Source: Otatea glauca
Taxonomy: Eukaryota > Streptophyta > Magnoliopsida > Poales > Poaceae
Reading direction: 5' to 3'
Assembly (NCBI GenBank): GCA_036346275.1
Contig: CM070730.1
Span: forward strand, 46,112,918-46,176,917
DNA length: 64,000 nt
Position 1 is the stretch's first letter; each line of letters starts with the position of its first letter. Shown here piece after piece: positions 45,744 through 58,059 of this stretch. The position numbers and the translations under genes were made by a program. The notes under the pieces were generated by a model. The model was not told the origin of the DNA and ran no database searches. It saw nothing but the letters and a program-made list of their open reading frames with translations.

Positions 45744-47213
45744 ATATCCCTTGGTAACCAGCCTTGTCTTGTACCTCAAGATGTTGCCCTTCGAGTCCTT
45801 CTTCAGCTTGTACACCCACTTGAGCCCAATGGGTTTATGCCCTGGTGGTAACTTGGTGAGATTCCAAGTCTTGTTCTTCTCAATGGCATCGAGCTCACTC
45901 TTCATCGCCTCCTGCCATTGATGTTCTTGTGCAGCTTCATGATAACACGATGGCTCTTCTATAGCTAAGAGGTACAGCTCATCAATGCCCTTGATCTCCT
46001 CGGTTGTTGTGTAGATATCGTCGAGATTTTGATATCCATGAGGCCCACTCTCATCATCTTCTAATGCAGGAGAGATAGACTACGCCTGTTCCACCTCCTG
46101 TGGCTATTGGAGTATCCATAGGTGTCACAATACTCGTGCTCTCTGACTCCTCCATGCCAGGGGTAGTTTTTGGTATTGCCACACATGGCGAATTAACCAA
46201 TGTTGCCCCTGGTGACTCTGTTGCTACTATTTCATGTGGGACGGCCTCCTACTGCCTCTAGTTTTGGTTCGTCTCAAAAATACCTGTATGGTCAAAAACA
46301 GTAAACATTGTCAAAGGAACATTAGTTGTATTGTCGGTGATGTCATCATTCCACATCCATTCCTTTCCTTCCTCGAACACCACATCACGACTGATATGGA
46401 GCCTTTTTCTTTGAGGATCGTAAAGAGGATGAACTTTGTTACCAGGCTCCACGCCAAGATATACCATGGTAGTGCTACGATCATCAAGCTTCTTTGAGTA
46501 TGGTTTTACCATCTTGACATGCGTGATGCACCCGAATACTTGCAAGTGCTCAACGCGTGGCGCTTCTTTTTAGTCCAAGATTCATATGATGTGATCCCAT
46601 CTAGAGCCTTAGTTGACACACAGTTAAGGAGGTACATCACATGTCGTACTGCCTCCCCCACAATACTGCTGGCACATGCTTACTTTTGAATGCGCCAAGA
46701 GCCTCATCTTTAGATTTCAGCATTTGCGCCCACATGTATCTGCTAAAATCATCAACAAAGAGTATGAAGAATTTGTTACCTGCTTCTATATGTGGAGTTA
46801 TGGGTCTGCTTAAATCCACGTGTACAAGTTCCAGTGGTTTCTTCGCTTAATGGTGCGCCTACGAAGGAAACGAGTTTCTGGTTTGCTTCTCCACCAAGCA
46901 ACCTTCACAAAGTTGCGCTGAGTGGTCGATCTTAGGCAACCCTATAGCACCATCTCCTTCTCTGCCATCTGCTTTAGGGCTTGGAAGTTCACATGCCCTA
47001 ACCGTGCATGCCATTGCCAAGCAGGATCCTCAAAACTGGTCGTGAGACACACCAGTTTCCTGTCTCTAATAGTATCTTGTACAACCAATTTTTAGATCTT
47101 TTCACATCATGAGAAGTCTTCCGCTGCACTTGTAGACCCACAACCATGAATGGTATAATACCACTCTGCAACCATCTTCTGCAAGCTGCCCAAGACTTAC
47201 AATGTTATTACAA
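45744..47213 (-). pseudogene. Copia A pre-integrase, integrase and RT N-terminal piece
   Basis: Minus strand from 47213: AWQWHARLGHVNFQALKQMA and CEGCLVEKQTRNSFP (the His/Cys zinc-binding part of GAG_pre-integrase); VHVDLSRPITP and KFFILFVDDFSRYMWAQMLK (integrase core, D of the DDE triad); MQVFGCITHVKMVKPYSKKL and VVFEEGKEWMWND (integrase C-terminal region); then KNKTWNLTKLPPGHKPIGLK and WVYKLKKDSKGNI (start of RT). Frames are broken by several stops, and the integrase stretch with the second D and the E is shortened. RLVTKGY continues into 42598 after the ATATC solo LTR is removed. Confidence 0.85.
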
Positions 47214-47715
47214 AGTTAAGGACTGAGATGGCGACCAGAGGGGGGTGAATGATCCTAAATAAAATTTTCCCTACTCAATCAAAAGGAGCAAATGAGAAGA
47301 GAAAACTGTTTTATAAGGGCTATGCTACTGTTGGGAGGCTGGTAGCACCGGAGGCCAGTAGTACTGCACTAGGGGCGGTAGCACCGGGCTCAAGAACAGC
47401 TAAAGAACCAGCACAAACTCCAAAAGCAAATTTTGAAAGATCTTTTGATTGGCTGGACAAAAACATACGAAACTTTGTAGATGTACTCCTAAGGATGTGA
47501 GGAACTTATTTCAACCTTCAATCGTAAGGATTGACGTCAAAGTTTCGACCTTTTTCACTTTAAAGGAAGAACACATCACGTTTGAGCAAAACTCAAGAAC
47601 TTGATCTTGGACTTGCTCGTGGGGTTTTGATGATCAAGATGATCTTGGATAACCTCCCACACGTCATAGCAAGCAAGAACACAAGTCAAAAACCCCAAAA
47701 ACGTGATCTATAAGA

Positions 47716-49084
47716 TGTTAGTGTTATGCCCTTGAGGCAATCATTTAGATGATTGTAACATGACTATGTTTATGAATAATAATATGATTATTGGTCCAAT
47801 GAATGTATATCATTGTATTGATCAACAAGTATGTGACTTGCTTATGAAGATCTTTACTTATTGATGTAATTCGATAAATATCTTTGATCGGATATCATCG
47901 TATAGGACAACGATGAATAGATCAGCACCTGTAGTGATCGATGATCATGCTTCATAGATCATGGGATATGGAGATATCATCTATACATTGTGGACACATG
48001 TTGAAGAACATAGGTTAGATAGACCCGCAATGGGACACTGCGAGAATGTTACATTTTTATGTGTCATCAGTGTATCTCATACATAGTAGATGTATGATCC
48101 TTAGACCTGAGATTGTCATATTCCCTACATGTGTAATAGTTTTTTTAGGGATATCAAACACTACTTCCTAACCGGATTGTTATAAAGGTAGCTTTCATGT
48201 TTACTATAAAACGTGCAAAGGGAAGTGAGCAGTTAAGATGGAATTTGCCACTCCAATGAAACGAAGATATATGACAAGGCCACTCGTGTGATATGGTTAA
48301 GGAAGTGCATGGCCATGCCATGATTGAGGAGTCAATCACAACTTATTAATATATCACGGATACGAGAGATGGAATGAATCATCAAAGGATGACATGCTTC
48401 TCGCCTTGAGTTCAATCTTCATATACTTGGCAAAGGGATTATTACATGAGTACTTTTGATAGGTTATGTCCGATTTGATCATAGTATGTTTGGGAGTTGG
48501 CATGCTTTGCAAGGAGCCGCTACCAACTATTGGATTGAAAAGGAGTTTCCGAATCCATGTCCAAACGTACGTGAACCTGCAGGGTCACACACTTAATGAG
48601 CTGGGACGCATTAATTTGGATTGGATCGTAATTAATGGACCTCGTGGGCTTAGCACACTAATGGGCCCTGGTTTAGAGTTTCATCTCATGGCTATATAAG
48701 GAGTAGAGGAGGGTGGGCGCAGGGTGTGCTTTCCTACGGTCTAGAAGTGTTTCACCCGAAACCCTAGCCTCCTCCTCTCGCTGCCCCTGCCGAGCGGCCA
48801 GGTGCTTGCACACTTACGCACGGCGTTCCATCCCTGGACGTGTGGACTACTGCGGTGATGCTGCTGCGACTGCGGCGTGGGAGGATGATCCACGACGAGG
48901 TGAGGACGATCCACTCCATCGACAGAACGACTGCGGCAAGGACGATCCACTACATCGATGCGTGAAGGATTCCGCAACTGCGCATCTAGTGGTAATCTAA
49001 TCTATGATCCCATTCTTGCGAGTAGCTTTCTGGTTATGCGGCAGATTTTTTTTGTGCTAGCGTAGCATACCACGTTCCGGTTCA
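47716..49084 (+). repeat. 5' LTR of copia B
   Basis: 1369 bp, TGTTAG...GGTTCA, nearly the same as 61084-62455. A TATA box (CTATATAAG, 48692-48700) is followed by a GC-rich leader with diverged copies of a GACGATCCACT word (48905-48955). Confidence 0.95.
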
Positions 49085-49085
49085 G

Positions 49086-49097
49086 TGGTATCAGAGC
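49086..49097 (+). other. Primer-binding site of copia B
   Basis: TGGTATCAGAGC, complementary to the 3' end of initiator methionine tRNA, one base after the 5' LTR. This is the standard copia priming site. Confidence 0.95.
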
Positions 49098-49240
49098 TAT
49101 CTCGTATAGATTTGTGATCTGGATGTTGCACATATGATGTGTGAGGTTAGTAGATTGGATCTATTACATGTTCAGCTGGTTCATGTGCTGAATTGGTGAC
49201 GGCAGCCATCGATGAGATCGATCGGTTTAGGGTTTGAGGA

Positions 49241-49558
49241 AAGTGCAAATCGACTCAATCTTGATTTGGGTGAGTCCGTTCATGGTGCGACGTTACCCTT
49301 ATCGGTTGGGTTACCGCCATCAGGGTTTCTGAAACGTAACCATATGGGACCAAGCCAATCAGATTGAGTCGGATTGGGTCAATCTGGTTGATCCATGGAA
49401 AGTGCAAACCGATTCAATCTTGTTTTGGATGAGTCCGTTCATGGTACGACGTTGCCCTTACCGGTCGGGTTATCGCCATTAGGGTTTCTGAAACGTAACC
49501 ATATGGGACCAAGCCAATCAGATTAGATCGGATTGGGTCAATCTGGTTGATTCATGGA
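49241..49558 (+). repeat. 159-bp tandem duplication in copia B leader
   Basis: 49241-49399 is repeated at 49400-49558 with about a dozen substitutions; both copies contain TTTCTGAAACGTAACCATAT. It lies between the primer-binding site and gag, in the untranslated leader where packaging signals are expected. Confidence 0.9.
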
Positions 49559-50660
49559 AATTTTGAGGGTGTTTTCCTTTGATAAAAGACATGCCAGGGG
49601 CACTGTCCCTCGAACCCCGGAGTCGTAGGATTATTTTTGTTTAACTCGTTTTTGCAGGAAATTATGGGAAATAGTATAGCCTATTTGTATGTGATGCATG
49701 TAATTTTCACATGGCCTGCGTGCCGTGTCAAGCCATAAGGCTGTTTAAATTATATAACGACCTGTGTGTCGACTTGTGATACTTCAAACCCTCATGTAAA
49801 ATTTATTATCAAAAGTTGTAAGGCGTTGCATCCATAATGATAAAGAGATGGTATCAAGCATTATGATTAGGTGAACAATCAAGCAATGTGGCCAGGTGAA
49901 CAAACAAGCATGATGATGGAGATCTTAATGCTAAGGGCCATGCTATTTCACAGCTTAATTTTGATTTTCTGTGGATGTGTGTTTAATCCTTACTATTTTC
50001 TTTATGCTCAGTGCATGTGATGCCATGTTCATAGTAGATATTGTTCATCCCTATAGTTAAAATTTTAAATCAAAATGTCCATCCAATTGTTGCACCTATC
50101 AAGAATTTAGATCGTTATTGACATGACTGCCAAAGTAGTATATCAATGGCTATCTTAATAGATGATAGGGATGTGTTGGACACATCACGCATAACAATGG
50201 TAGATTTAATCAAGCTATCAAAATGGTTTTGGGCTTGAGGACATAAGTGGTTGGGATTTGATCTCAGTAATGAAGGAACATATACAAGACAATTGGTGTC
50301 TAGGAAAACACACATGAGGCAGGTTTCTTAATTGGCACCCGAAAATGGGAAGTGCTCCCTCCCTCATGTGAGCCCTAAGGGCAGGTTGACCTGGCCATGA
50401 GTCAAGTTGGCGGAGGCATTCATTACTTGTTTTCATGCTCAACCAACAAGAGTTACATAAGATGTAATTAGCAAAGGTGTTGCTTACCTATGTCATTAAA
50501 TTTCTAGCAGTGATGCCAAAGCTCACTAGTGTTTGATGAATATGGATCTTGAATACTCACTATGTGTCTATAAAATAGGAGTGTCTTTTATTAAAATGTT
50601 TAATAAAAGTATTACATAAACATAGTGCTTAGAAACTTTGCATGTTTTTGTTGTAGTTCA

Positions 50661-51600
50661 ATGGCACCTTCTACTCCTACTCCTGCTACACTTGGTTTTG
50701 CTTTGAGATCGGTTTTGGAAAGGGAAAAACTTAATGGAACTAATTTTGTTGATTGGTATCGCAACCTGAGAATTGTTCTCAAGCATCAAAAGAAGGACTA
50801 TGTTATACAGAATCCAATTCGTGATGAACCAGCCGAAAATTCTCCTCGCAATTTGAAGGTTGAATATGAAAAACATGTTAATGCTTCTGTAGAGGTCAGC
50901 TGTCTCATGCTTGTCACCATGGACTCTGAGCTCCAAAAGCAATATGAGGACCAGGATGCTTACAATATGATTGTGGGCTTGAAGGGCATGTTTGGGAATC
51001 AAGCAAGAGCTGAGAGGTATGGTATCTCAAAGCTTTTATTTGCTTGTAAGCTGGCTGAAGGCAGTCCGGTCAACCCTCATATGATCAAGATGATTGGTTA
51101 CATTGGGAGATTGGAAAAACTTGAGTTTCCCCTTAGCCTCGGTTTGGCCACAGATGTTATTCTCCAGTCTCTGCCATAGAGCTTTGAGCCATTCATTATG
51201 AATTTTCATATGAATAGCATGGAGAAGAGCCTAACCGAACTACATGGGGTGCTCAAGGCTGCCGAGGAAAGCATTAAGAAAAAACCCAATCATGTGATTG
51301 TGGTTGAAAACAATCGCATTCAAAAGAGGAAGGCTAAGGTCGGGGAACGGGAAAGAGCAAGGGCAAGGCTCAAGATGAGATCGCAAGCCTCAAAACTAAG
51401 CTTCAGAAGCTTAAAGTTGGCCCTCAACCTGATACCCAATGCTTCTATTGCAAGAAGTCAGGACATTAGAAACGGAACTGCGAAAAGTACTTGGTAGATA
51501 AGAAGAATGGAAATCTTTTTTTTCGCCACAAGTGGGAACTCAGTCCTTGGTAAGACACAAGGGGGGAAGGAAGATCTTCACTAATGTGATTTCCACTTCA
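50661..51600 (+). pseudogene. Copia B gag, degenerate
   Basis: From ATG at 50661: SVLEREKLNGTNFVDWYRNL, then VSCLMLVTMDSELQKQYEDQ, ARAERYGISKLLFACKLAEG and ATDVILQSLP, followed by a TAG at 51177-51179. The capsid reading resumes in the same frame with SFEPFIMNFHMNSMEKSLTE. A frameshift follows in the Lys/Gly-rich linker. The zinc knuckle (51440-51481) reads C-F-Y-C-K-K-S-G-H-stop-K-R-N-C, so CX2CX4HX4C is recognisable but carries a TAG. Not translatable as one protein. Confidence 0.88.
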
Positions 51601-51630
51601 GGTATTAATGTTATAGAAATTAATCTTGCT

Positions 51631-51682
51631 ACTTCTTCACTCAGCTCATGGGTATATGATACCGGTTCGGTTGCTCACATTT
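51631..51682 (+). pseudogene. Copia B protease active-site piece
   Basis: Reads SSWVYDTGSVAHI: DTGS is the aspartic protease active-site motif. Copia C is inserted right after this point (CATTT duplication), separating it from the rest of pol at 58060. Confidence 0.8.
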
Positions 51683-52923
51683 TGTAGGATCGATATACAC
51701 TAAACTAGCAATCAGAGGGGGGGTGAATGATTGCGCGGAAGCTAAAACTAAAATTTTGATCTACTAAAAATTCACCCCAATTCGGACTCAAATAATTGCT
51801 TCGTATTCAACAAAACAGAGTAGATGCATTCGGTAAATCGCGAATTCCTGGAGATCCAACCGTCGGATTGACCTGCAATTTTAACTGTAGAAACTAGATG
51901 CTAATACGAATCTAACAAAAGAAGAATCAGCTCGATCGGACCTACGGATCAAAAGTTATTAAACTCGCAAGCATGCTGTGACAGATTATGACGAGAATTG
52001 ATCAAACCCTAATTTCGTGATTAATCACAATCTACAAAAGATTAACCAACGAAACTTTGAGGAACACTAAATTAATACCCTAGAAAGGTTTTGGATGGAT
52101 CAAATCAAGATTAAACTTGTTGAATCAAGAGAGACAACGAATCAATCTATAAGAACCAAAACCGAGAGAGAAATCCAGAAATCGATTACTGTAGCAAACC
52201 GTGTATGAACAGTAAACTGCGCGATTACTGTAGCATCGTGGGTACTGTAGCGTCGCGTGGAGATTTCGGTTCCTGCGTCCAACTGGCTGAGGAAAATCTG
52301 GTTCTTTATTTTTTCTTGCTAGTCTGGTTACAATACTCTCAATAAAAGAGTACAAACCCTAAAACCTCAGCACTCTCATCTAAACAGGAGACAGCCCTCT
52401 CCTATTTATAATGAGCAACAGTTCGCATGCATATCCATCTGGCCCAACATAGCCCAATACATGCAAACTGCCCCAATCAATTACAACTGCACGCGGACGG
52501 CCCACCTGCCGCACTCGCGTGACTAACCAGCCTCTATGTGCACCGTTCTCTAGCCCGAACGTCCCGCATGACATCCTTGACCACTAAGACCTCAGTTCCT
52601 CCCTGAACCTAGTCCCGAACCTCAGTTCCTCCATGAACCTAGTTCCGGTCCCGTCATCGACCACGTTCGCCCTCAAGCAACACCTGCACATGAGTAAACA
52701 AGAAACAACTCCGAGCACAAGTCCACGACTTGACTCAACATCAATCCATGCAACCACTCACACGAGTGCATTGCATAAAGCAAAACCATTACCATGCTAT
52801 CACAAGCATATCAAGTAAAACATCTGAAATAGCACATGCCAAAGCACCACACATGCCATGAGCACAACCACTTTGCAATGCCAATTTCATCACTAAGCCA
52901 ATTTTTCAGCACATGATCTTACA
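51683..52923 (-). repeat. 3' LTR of copia C
   Basis: 1241 bp, TGTAGGATCG...GATCTTACA. A minus-strand TATA word (ATTATAAATAGG) is at about 52401-52413. Compared with the right copy it differs mainly by small indels in 52260-52680. Confidence 0.93.
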
Positions 52924-54689
52924 ATCTCCCCCTTGATGAAAACATTGGCAACACCACTTAGAATTGAACATTGGCATTCACCTCGCAAGAAAAGTTTTTG
53001 AAATCAAAAGGTTTCAAAATCAAAAGCCAAAGTGAAAACACAAAATCTCCCCCTTTGACAAATATTCAAGGTGAAAAACTCCCCTAGGTGAAAATAAGAA
53101 AATATCTCCTTAAAAGGAAAAATATGAGTGAATGAATGAATACCACTTAAACAAGAACATGTGCATGTGTAAAGCATGTATAAAGTTCTCCAAAGTGGCA
53201 AAGTTCTCCCCCTTTGACAATGGATTCATCAAGAACACAAAAGAGAGAAAACAAAATCTTTTTTTTTTTTTAAATTTGACAATTTTTTATGTAATGAGCA
53301 TTCTAAGTCATCCACAAATGTTGCAAATTCATCACCAAGTCATGCTATCAAAAATACTTGCACCCTCAAATCTACACATAGACAATGTAGAATAAGCATA
53401 ACTAGAAATTAAGTATTATTAACAATTTATTGCATGGCATGATCTCCCTTTCTCAACAATCTCAAAACCTGAAAACATTGAATTTTGTGCACTTTATTGA
53501 TACTTGAAAAACTGATTCATTGATTGATTGCAACAATAACAATTACAAGGAATTATATGCACCATCAGCCTTACTTTTCAACTATGCCAAGCCTCATTTC
53601 ATAAGCTTAAGGTTTCATAGTTTGGTCATACACAACCTCTTCCAAGTTCATATCAAAGTGCAATGATAAGCAGTCTCGTAAAGAAGAAGTGCGATAGTAC
53701 ATAACCTTGATCTTGCATTTATCAACAATCACTCTTTGAGCTTTAGCACTTAATTTTGATAAATTTCATATTTAGCACTTTTTGAGTAGGATCAAGATAG
53801 CCAAGAAAGTTCAACCATGACAAGATTTAATTCAAGTTGTCATTCCAATTAAATAGTCATGACATAAACTACACCATATATGCATAAATATGAAGTTGCA
53901 AAGACCTTGTAGCATAAACATGGCTTCAAATGACATATATGTATGAAATATAATGCTCATTACTTTTTCATTGTTTTTCATTTTTTGTTTTTCATTTACT
54001 GAAACACACAAAATAAAAGTATGTTAACAAAAATTACAAAGTTTTCACAAACTCCCCTCAAAACAACATCTTAAAACTTTCTTCAAAATTGTCACCCAAT
54101 GGGATTAATTTTATAAACAAAAGTCTAAAAGAACAATCTTCCCAATAGGCAAACGAAAGAAATTTTCACCAAAAGTCCATTAACTCCCCTCAAACAAATA
54201 ACCAATGAAATCAAAAGAGAGGTGATGATATACATTTGTTTGAGTTATCACTGTATGTTGATTAAGCATAAGTATGAATCATGATAAATAAATACTGAGC
54301 ATGAAAAGGCATGATATAAGATATAACATAATGGAACATGCCAGGATACATATGAGCATATAAGCAAACATCTCATCTCATACCACAATTAGATATCTGT
54401 GAATGTAAACAATATGAGTGTATAAAATAGCTCACAAAGTAGGTGAAGAATTATCGCACATGCCTCTTGAAGGACATTTCAAGGGTGAGAACCATCCAAG
54501 TCTTGATCACATCTTGCAAAAGACCAAGACCCACTAAGCTTCGTTCTCCAACCCGCATCGAAAAACCTACATAGCACTAGAAGATGTCGAGGCCTCGGTA
54601 CTAGGGTTAGAAATAAAGCATTTAGGAATCCAAGATCTTGAGACACACGACACACAGTAGTAGGCACAACACGAGTATTCTTATACACA

Positions 54690-56775
54690 AAATCAGATTT
54701 GCCCTTTCCGTGTTTCTAGCAACAAAGGTGTTCGCATCACCCTAGGCACATAATGAGGAGTAAAGCGTGCTGTCTCGAAATTAGACCTAGCCTTAGCCTT
54801 TTCTTTCTTTTGTTGTTTGGCTAGTCTAAAGCAAAAATCTACTAAGTGTCCATCTCTACCACAATGAGTGCAAGTGTACTTAACACGATGTTTAGCTTTA
54901 GAAGTAGAAGCAACATTTGCATTCATTATAGTAGAAGATAAAACTCCAAAGAGACTTAAAAACAATTTTCTTAGGCTCATTGACAATTTCAAATTTTCCA
55001 CTTTCAAGTGCCTTAACAACAGTGGGAGCATGTGATTCATGATGAGCATAAGAATCAAAACCTAAACCTTTGTTATGAATGCTAACCCTTGATTGATCCA
55101 AAATCATGTTTAGGTTTTTCTTTCCTCTAGTGAAACGTTCTAAAGATTTTTCCAAATAATCAACCTTTCGAGAAAGAGTTAAACAATTATTACAGGAACG
55201 CCCACTTTTCCTTTTGCTTGTGACAAGTTGAGCATGAAAGAACCTCACGCGTGAGCAAATCATTTGTCATTTGAGAAACTTTAGTATCAGCATCATGCAA
55301 CTTCAATTCAAGAATTGAACATTTAGAACAAGAAGTTGATTCATCCAAATCAGAAGTAGAGCAACTAGCATCTTTAATATGTTTGCAATTCAAAGCGACA
55401 AGTTTCTCATTCTTCTCAATTTCATCTCTAAGCTTATCAAGAGTTGAAGCATGAACATTTCTTAGTGAAGTAAGCTCGAATAAATTAAGTCACATGTTTT
55501 GCAAGCATCATCATCAGAATCAAAGATTTAAGTCTAGCAATTTCAGATTCAATGATTCAATCAAAACATCATGTTTCTTAATTTTCTTGTTTCTTTTCTC
55601 TAAAAGCGTACCAAGACGAACAACAAGACATCAAAGCTCATCGTAAGAAGGATTTACCTCGTTTCCTCATCGTCAAGTTCATCTTGGTTGAGCTGTCCAT
55701 ACTTGCCATGAGACACAAGCTCGTCAAGTCTTGTCTCGTCTTACCTTTGGATATTGTATCTTCATCACTGCTTTCAGAGTCTACATCACTCAAGTTGACT
55801 TGTTCAAGTGCTGAAAGAACTCGATGCACAACTTTGCTATTTAGGAAGCTCCTTTTCTTCTTGTCATTGAATGGACGCTTGTACTTTGTCTCTTTCTCCT
55901 CCTTCGATGATTTACCTGCAAGTTTAGGACAATTTGGACGAATGTGGTTGAGATCACCACACCGATAGCATCTTGAGGGCCACCATCAACTCTCTTCCTC
56001 ATTCTCACATTCGCAAAGCTTTATTAAAACGAGAAGAGAGTGATGCCAAGTCTTCTTCGGAAATTCCTCAATCTGTTCATCGGTTAGTGAAGATAAGAAA
56101 GACAAAGCAAAACTTGAAGAAGCATTATTATGAGACATGCTAGATTGGGAGGTCAAAGCAATTGATTTGTGATCATTCTTCCTAGCAAGAACATCCAATT
56201 CATGAGTTTTTAATTTAGAGAAAAGAACATCTAAAGTAAGTGTACTCATGATGCTTGATTCTCTAATGGATGTAACTTTCATCTCCCAAATAGACATGTC
56301 TAATGCACCAAGCAATTGTCTAGCATTAGCAAGATCGTCATAGCTAACCCCAACAAAGACGTAAATTGCTAAGAATTTTATTAAAGCGCAAAGAAGTCAT
56401 CTACAGACTCACTGTGTTTCATCTCAAACGCATATATTCTTTTTTGTAAATATCTTGGCGAACCTCTTTGATGATGTTTGATCCTCATGATAGTCACAAA
56501 GAGATTTCCATACCTCATATGCGGATCAAGATGAACTACTCGATCGAAGTCGCACGCCCCAAGCCCCGGATGATCAAGTTGCGCGCTTTGCCGTTTGCTT
56601 CAACATGTGCGCGATTGGCGCCGTTGACGTTGTCGTTCTCGTGAACTTCGTGACGGCTTGTAAACCTTCTCCCAAATTGCGAAGCCCTCGCGCTTGGATG
56701 TACGCCCATCTTGGCCTTCCAAAACTGAAAATCAACACCATCGAACACACACGGTTTTGTCGAATAACGATCCAT
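54690..56775 (-). pseudogene. Copia C gag-type polyprotein, broken, with two zinc knuckles
   Basis: Minus strand from ATG at 56775: MDRYSTKPCVFDGVDFQFWK, the usual SIRE gag start; then LGALDMSIWEMKVTSIRESS and LTLDVLFSKLKTHELDVLAR (56315-56150). A CX2CX4HX4C knuckle at about 55970-55927 reads CYRCGDLNHIRPNC. A long helical segment follows with STLDKLRDEIEKNEKL and RKVDYLEKSLERFTRGKKNL (55450-55100), and a second knuckle CTHCGRDGHLVDFC is at about 54875-54830. Frameshifts and stops split it into at least five open pieces. No copia pol motif (LGH...C..C, DDFSR, YVDD, ADILTK) occurs downstream. Confidence 0.75.
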
Positions 56776-56827
56776 GAATCTAATCACCGGTTAAGATAAA
56801 TTAGAAAAACCGTGCTCTGATACCACT

Positions 56828-58054
56828 TGTAGGATCGATATACACTAAACTAGCAATCAGAGGGGGGGTGAATGATTGCGCGGAAGCTAAAACTAAAATT
56901 TTGATCTACTAAAAATTCACCCCAATTCGGACTCAAATAATTGCTTCGTATTCAACAAAACAGAGTAGATGCATTCGGTAAATCGCGAATTCCTGGAGAT
57001 CCAACCGTCGGATTGACCTGCAATTTTAACTGTAGAAACTAGATGCCAATACGAATCTAACAAAAGAAGAATCAGCTCGATCGGACCTACGGATCAAAAG
57101 TTATTAAACTCGCAAGCATGCTGTGACAGATTATGACGAGAATTGATCAAACCCTAATTTCGTGATTAATCACAATCTACAAAAGATTAACCAACGAAAC
57201 TTTGAGGAACACTAAATTAATACCCTAGAAAGGTTTTGGATGGATCAAATCAAGATTAAACTTGTTGAATCAAGAGAGACAACGAATCAATCTATAAGAA
57301 CCAAAACCGAGAGAGAAATCCAGAAATTGATTACTGTAGCAAACCGTGTATGAACAGTAAACTGCGCGATTACTGTAGCATCGTGGGTACTGTAGCGTCG
57401 CGTGGAGATTTCGGTTCCTGCGCCCAACCGGCTGAGGAAAATCTGGTTCTTTATTTTTCTTGCTAGTCCGGTTACAATACTCTCAATAAAAGAGTACAAA
57501 CCCTAAAACCTCAAGACTCTCATCTAAACAGAGACAGCCTCTCCTATTTATAATGAGCAACAGTTCGCATGCATATCCATCCGCCCAACATAGCCCAATA
57601 CATGCAAACTGCCCCAATCAATTATAATCGCACGCGGACGGCCCACCGCCGCACTCGCGTGACTAACCACCTCTATGTGCACCGTTCTTCAGCCCGAACG
57701 TCCCGCATGACATCCTTGACCACTAAGACCTCGCCTCCTCGAACCTAGTCCCAACCTCGCCTCCATGAACCTAGTTCCGGTCCCGTCATCGACCACGTTC
57801 GCCTCAAGCAACACCTGCACATGAGTAAACAAGAAACAACTCCGAGCACAAGTCCACGACTTGACTCAACATCAATCCATGCAACCACTCACACGAGTGC
57901 ATTGCATAAAGCAAAACCATTACCATGCTATCACAAGCATATCAAGTAAAACATCTGAAATAGCACATGCCAAAGCACCACACATGCCATGAGCACAACC
58001 ACTTTGCAATGCCAATTTCATCACTAAGCCAATTTTTCAGCACATGATCTTACA
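56828..58054 (-). repeat. 5' LTR of copia C
   Basis: 1227 bp, same ends as the left copy. Shorter by 14 bp through one- to few-base deletions clustered in its 57440-57800 part. Confidence 0.93.
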
Positions 58055-58059
58055 CATTT

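Larger units (their letters stand above)
37290..47213 (-). mobile_element. Copia element A (3' LTR plus pol), minus strand, multiply interrupted
   Basis: The 3' LTR is 37290-37524 and its purine tract (TAGGGGTAGAT on the minus strand) adjoins it. Pol pieces lie at 37533-37674, 41862-42598 and 45744-47213; they are colinear once two solo LTRs (37675-41861, 42599-45743) are removed. On the right it ends at a SIRE-like LTR near 47213, so gag and the 5' LTR are not in the window. The left target flank is GTTAT (37285-37289); its partner is not visible. Confidence 0.85.
51683..58054 (-). mobile_element. Gag-only copia element C (SIRE-like), inserted in copia B
   Basis: LTRs 51683-52923 and 56828-58054 are nearly identical; the flanking 5-bp duplication CATTT is perfect (51678-51682, 58055-58059). 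Minus orientation: the primer-binding site TGGTATCAGAGC (plus 56812-56826 region, GCTCTGATACCACT) adjoins the right LTR and the purine tract AAGGGGGAGAT adjoins the left one. The 3.9-kb interior encodes a long gag-type protein but no integrase, reverse transcriptase or RNase H. The 52924-54470 part is AT-rich 3' non-coding DNA with more CTCCCCC tracts (52926, 53046, 53207). It is the youngest insertion in the nest. Confidence 0.9.
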
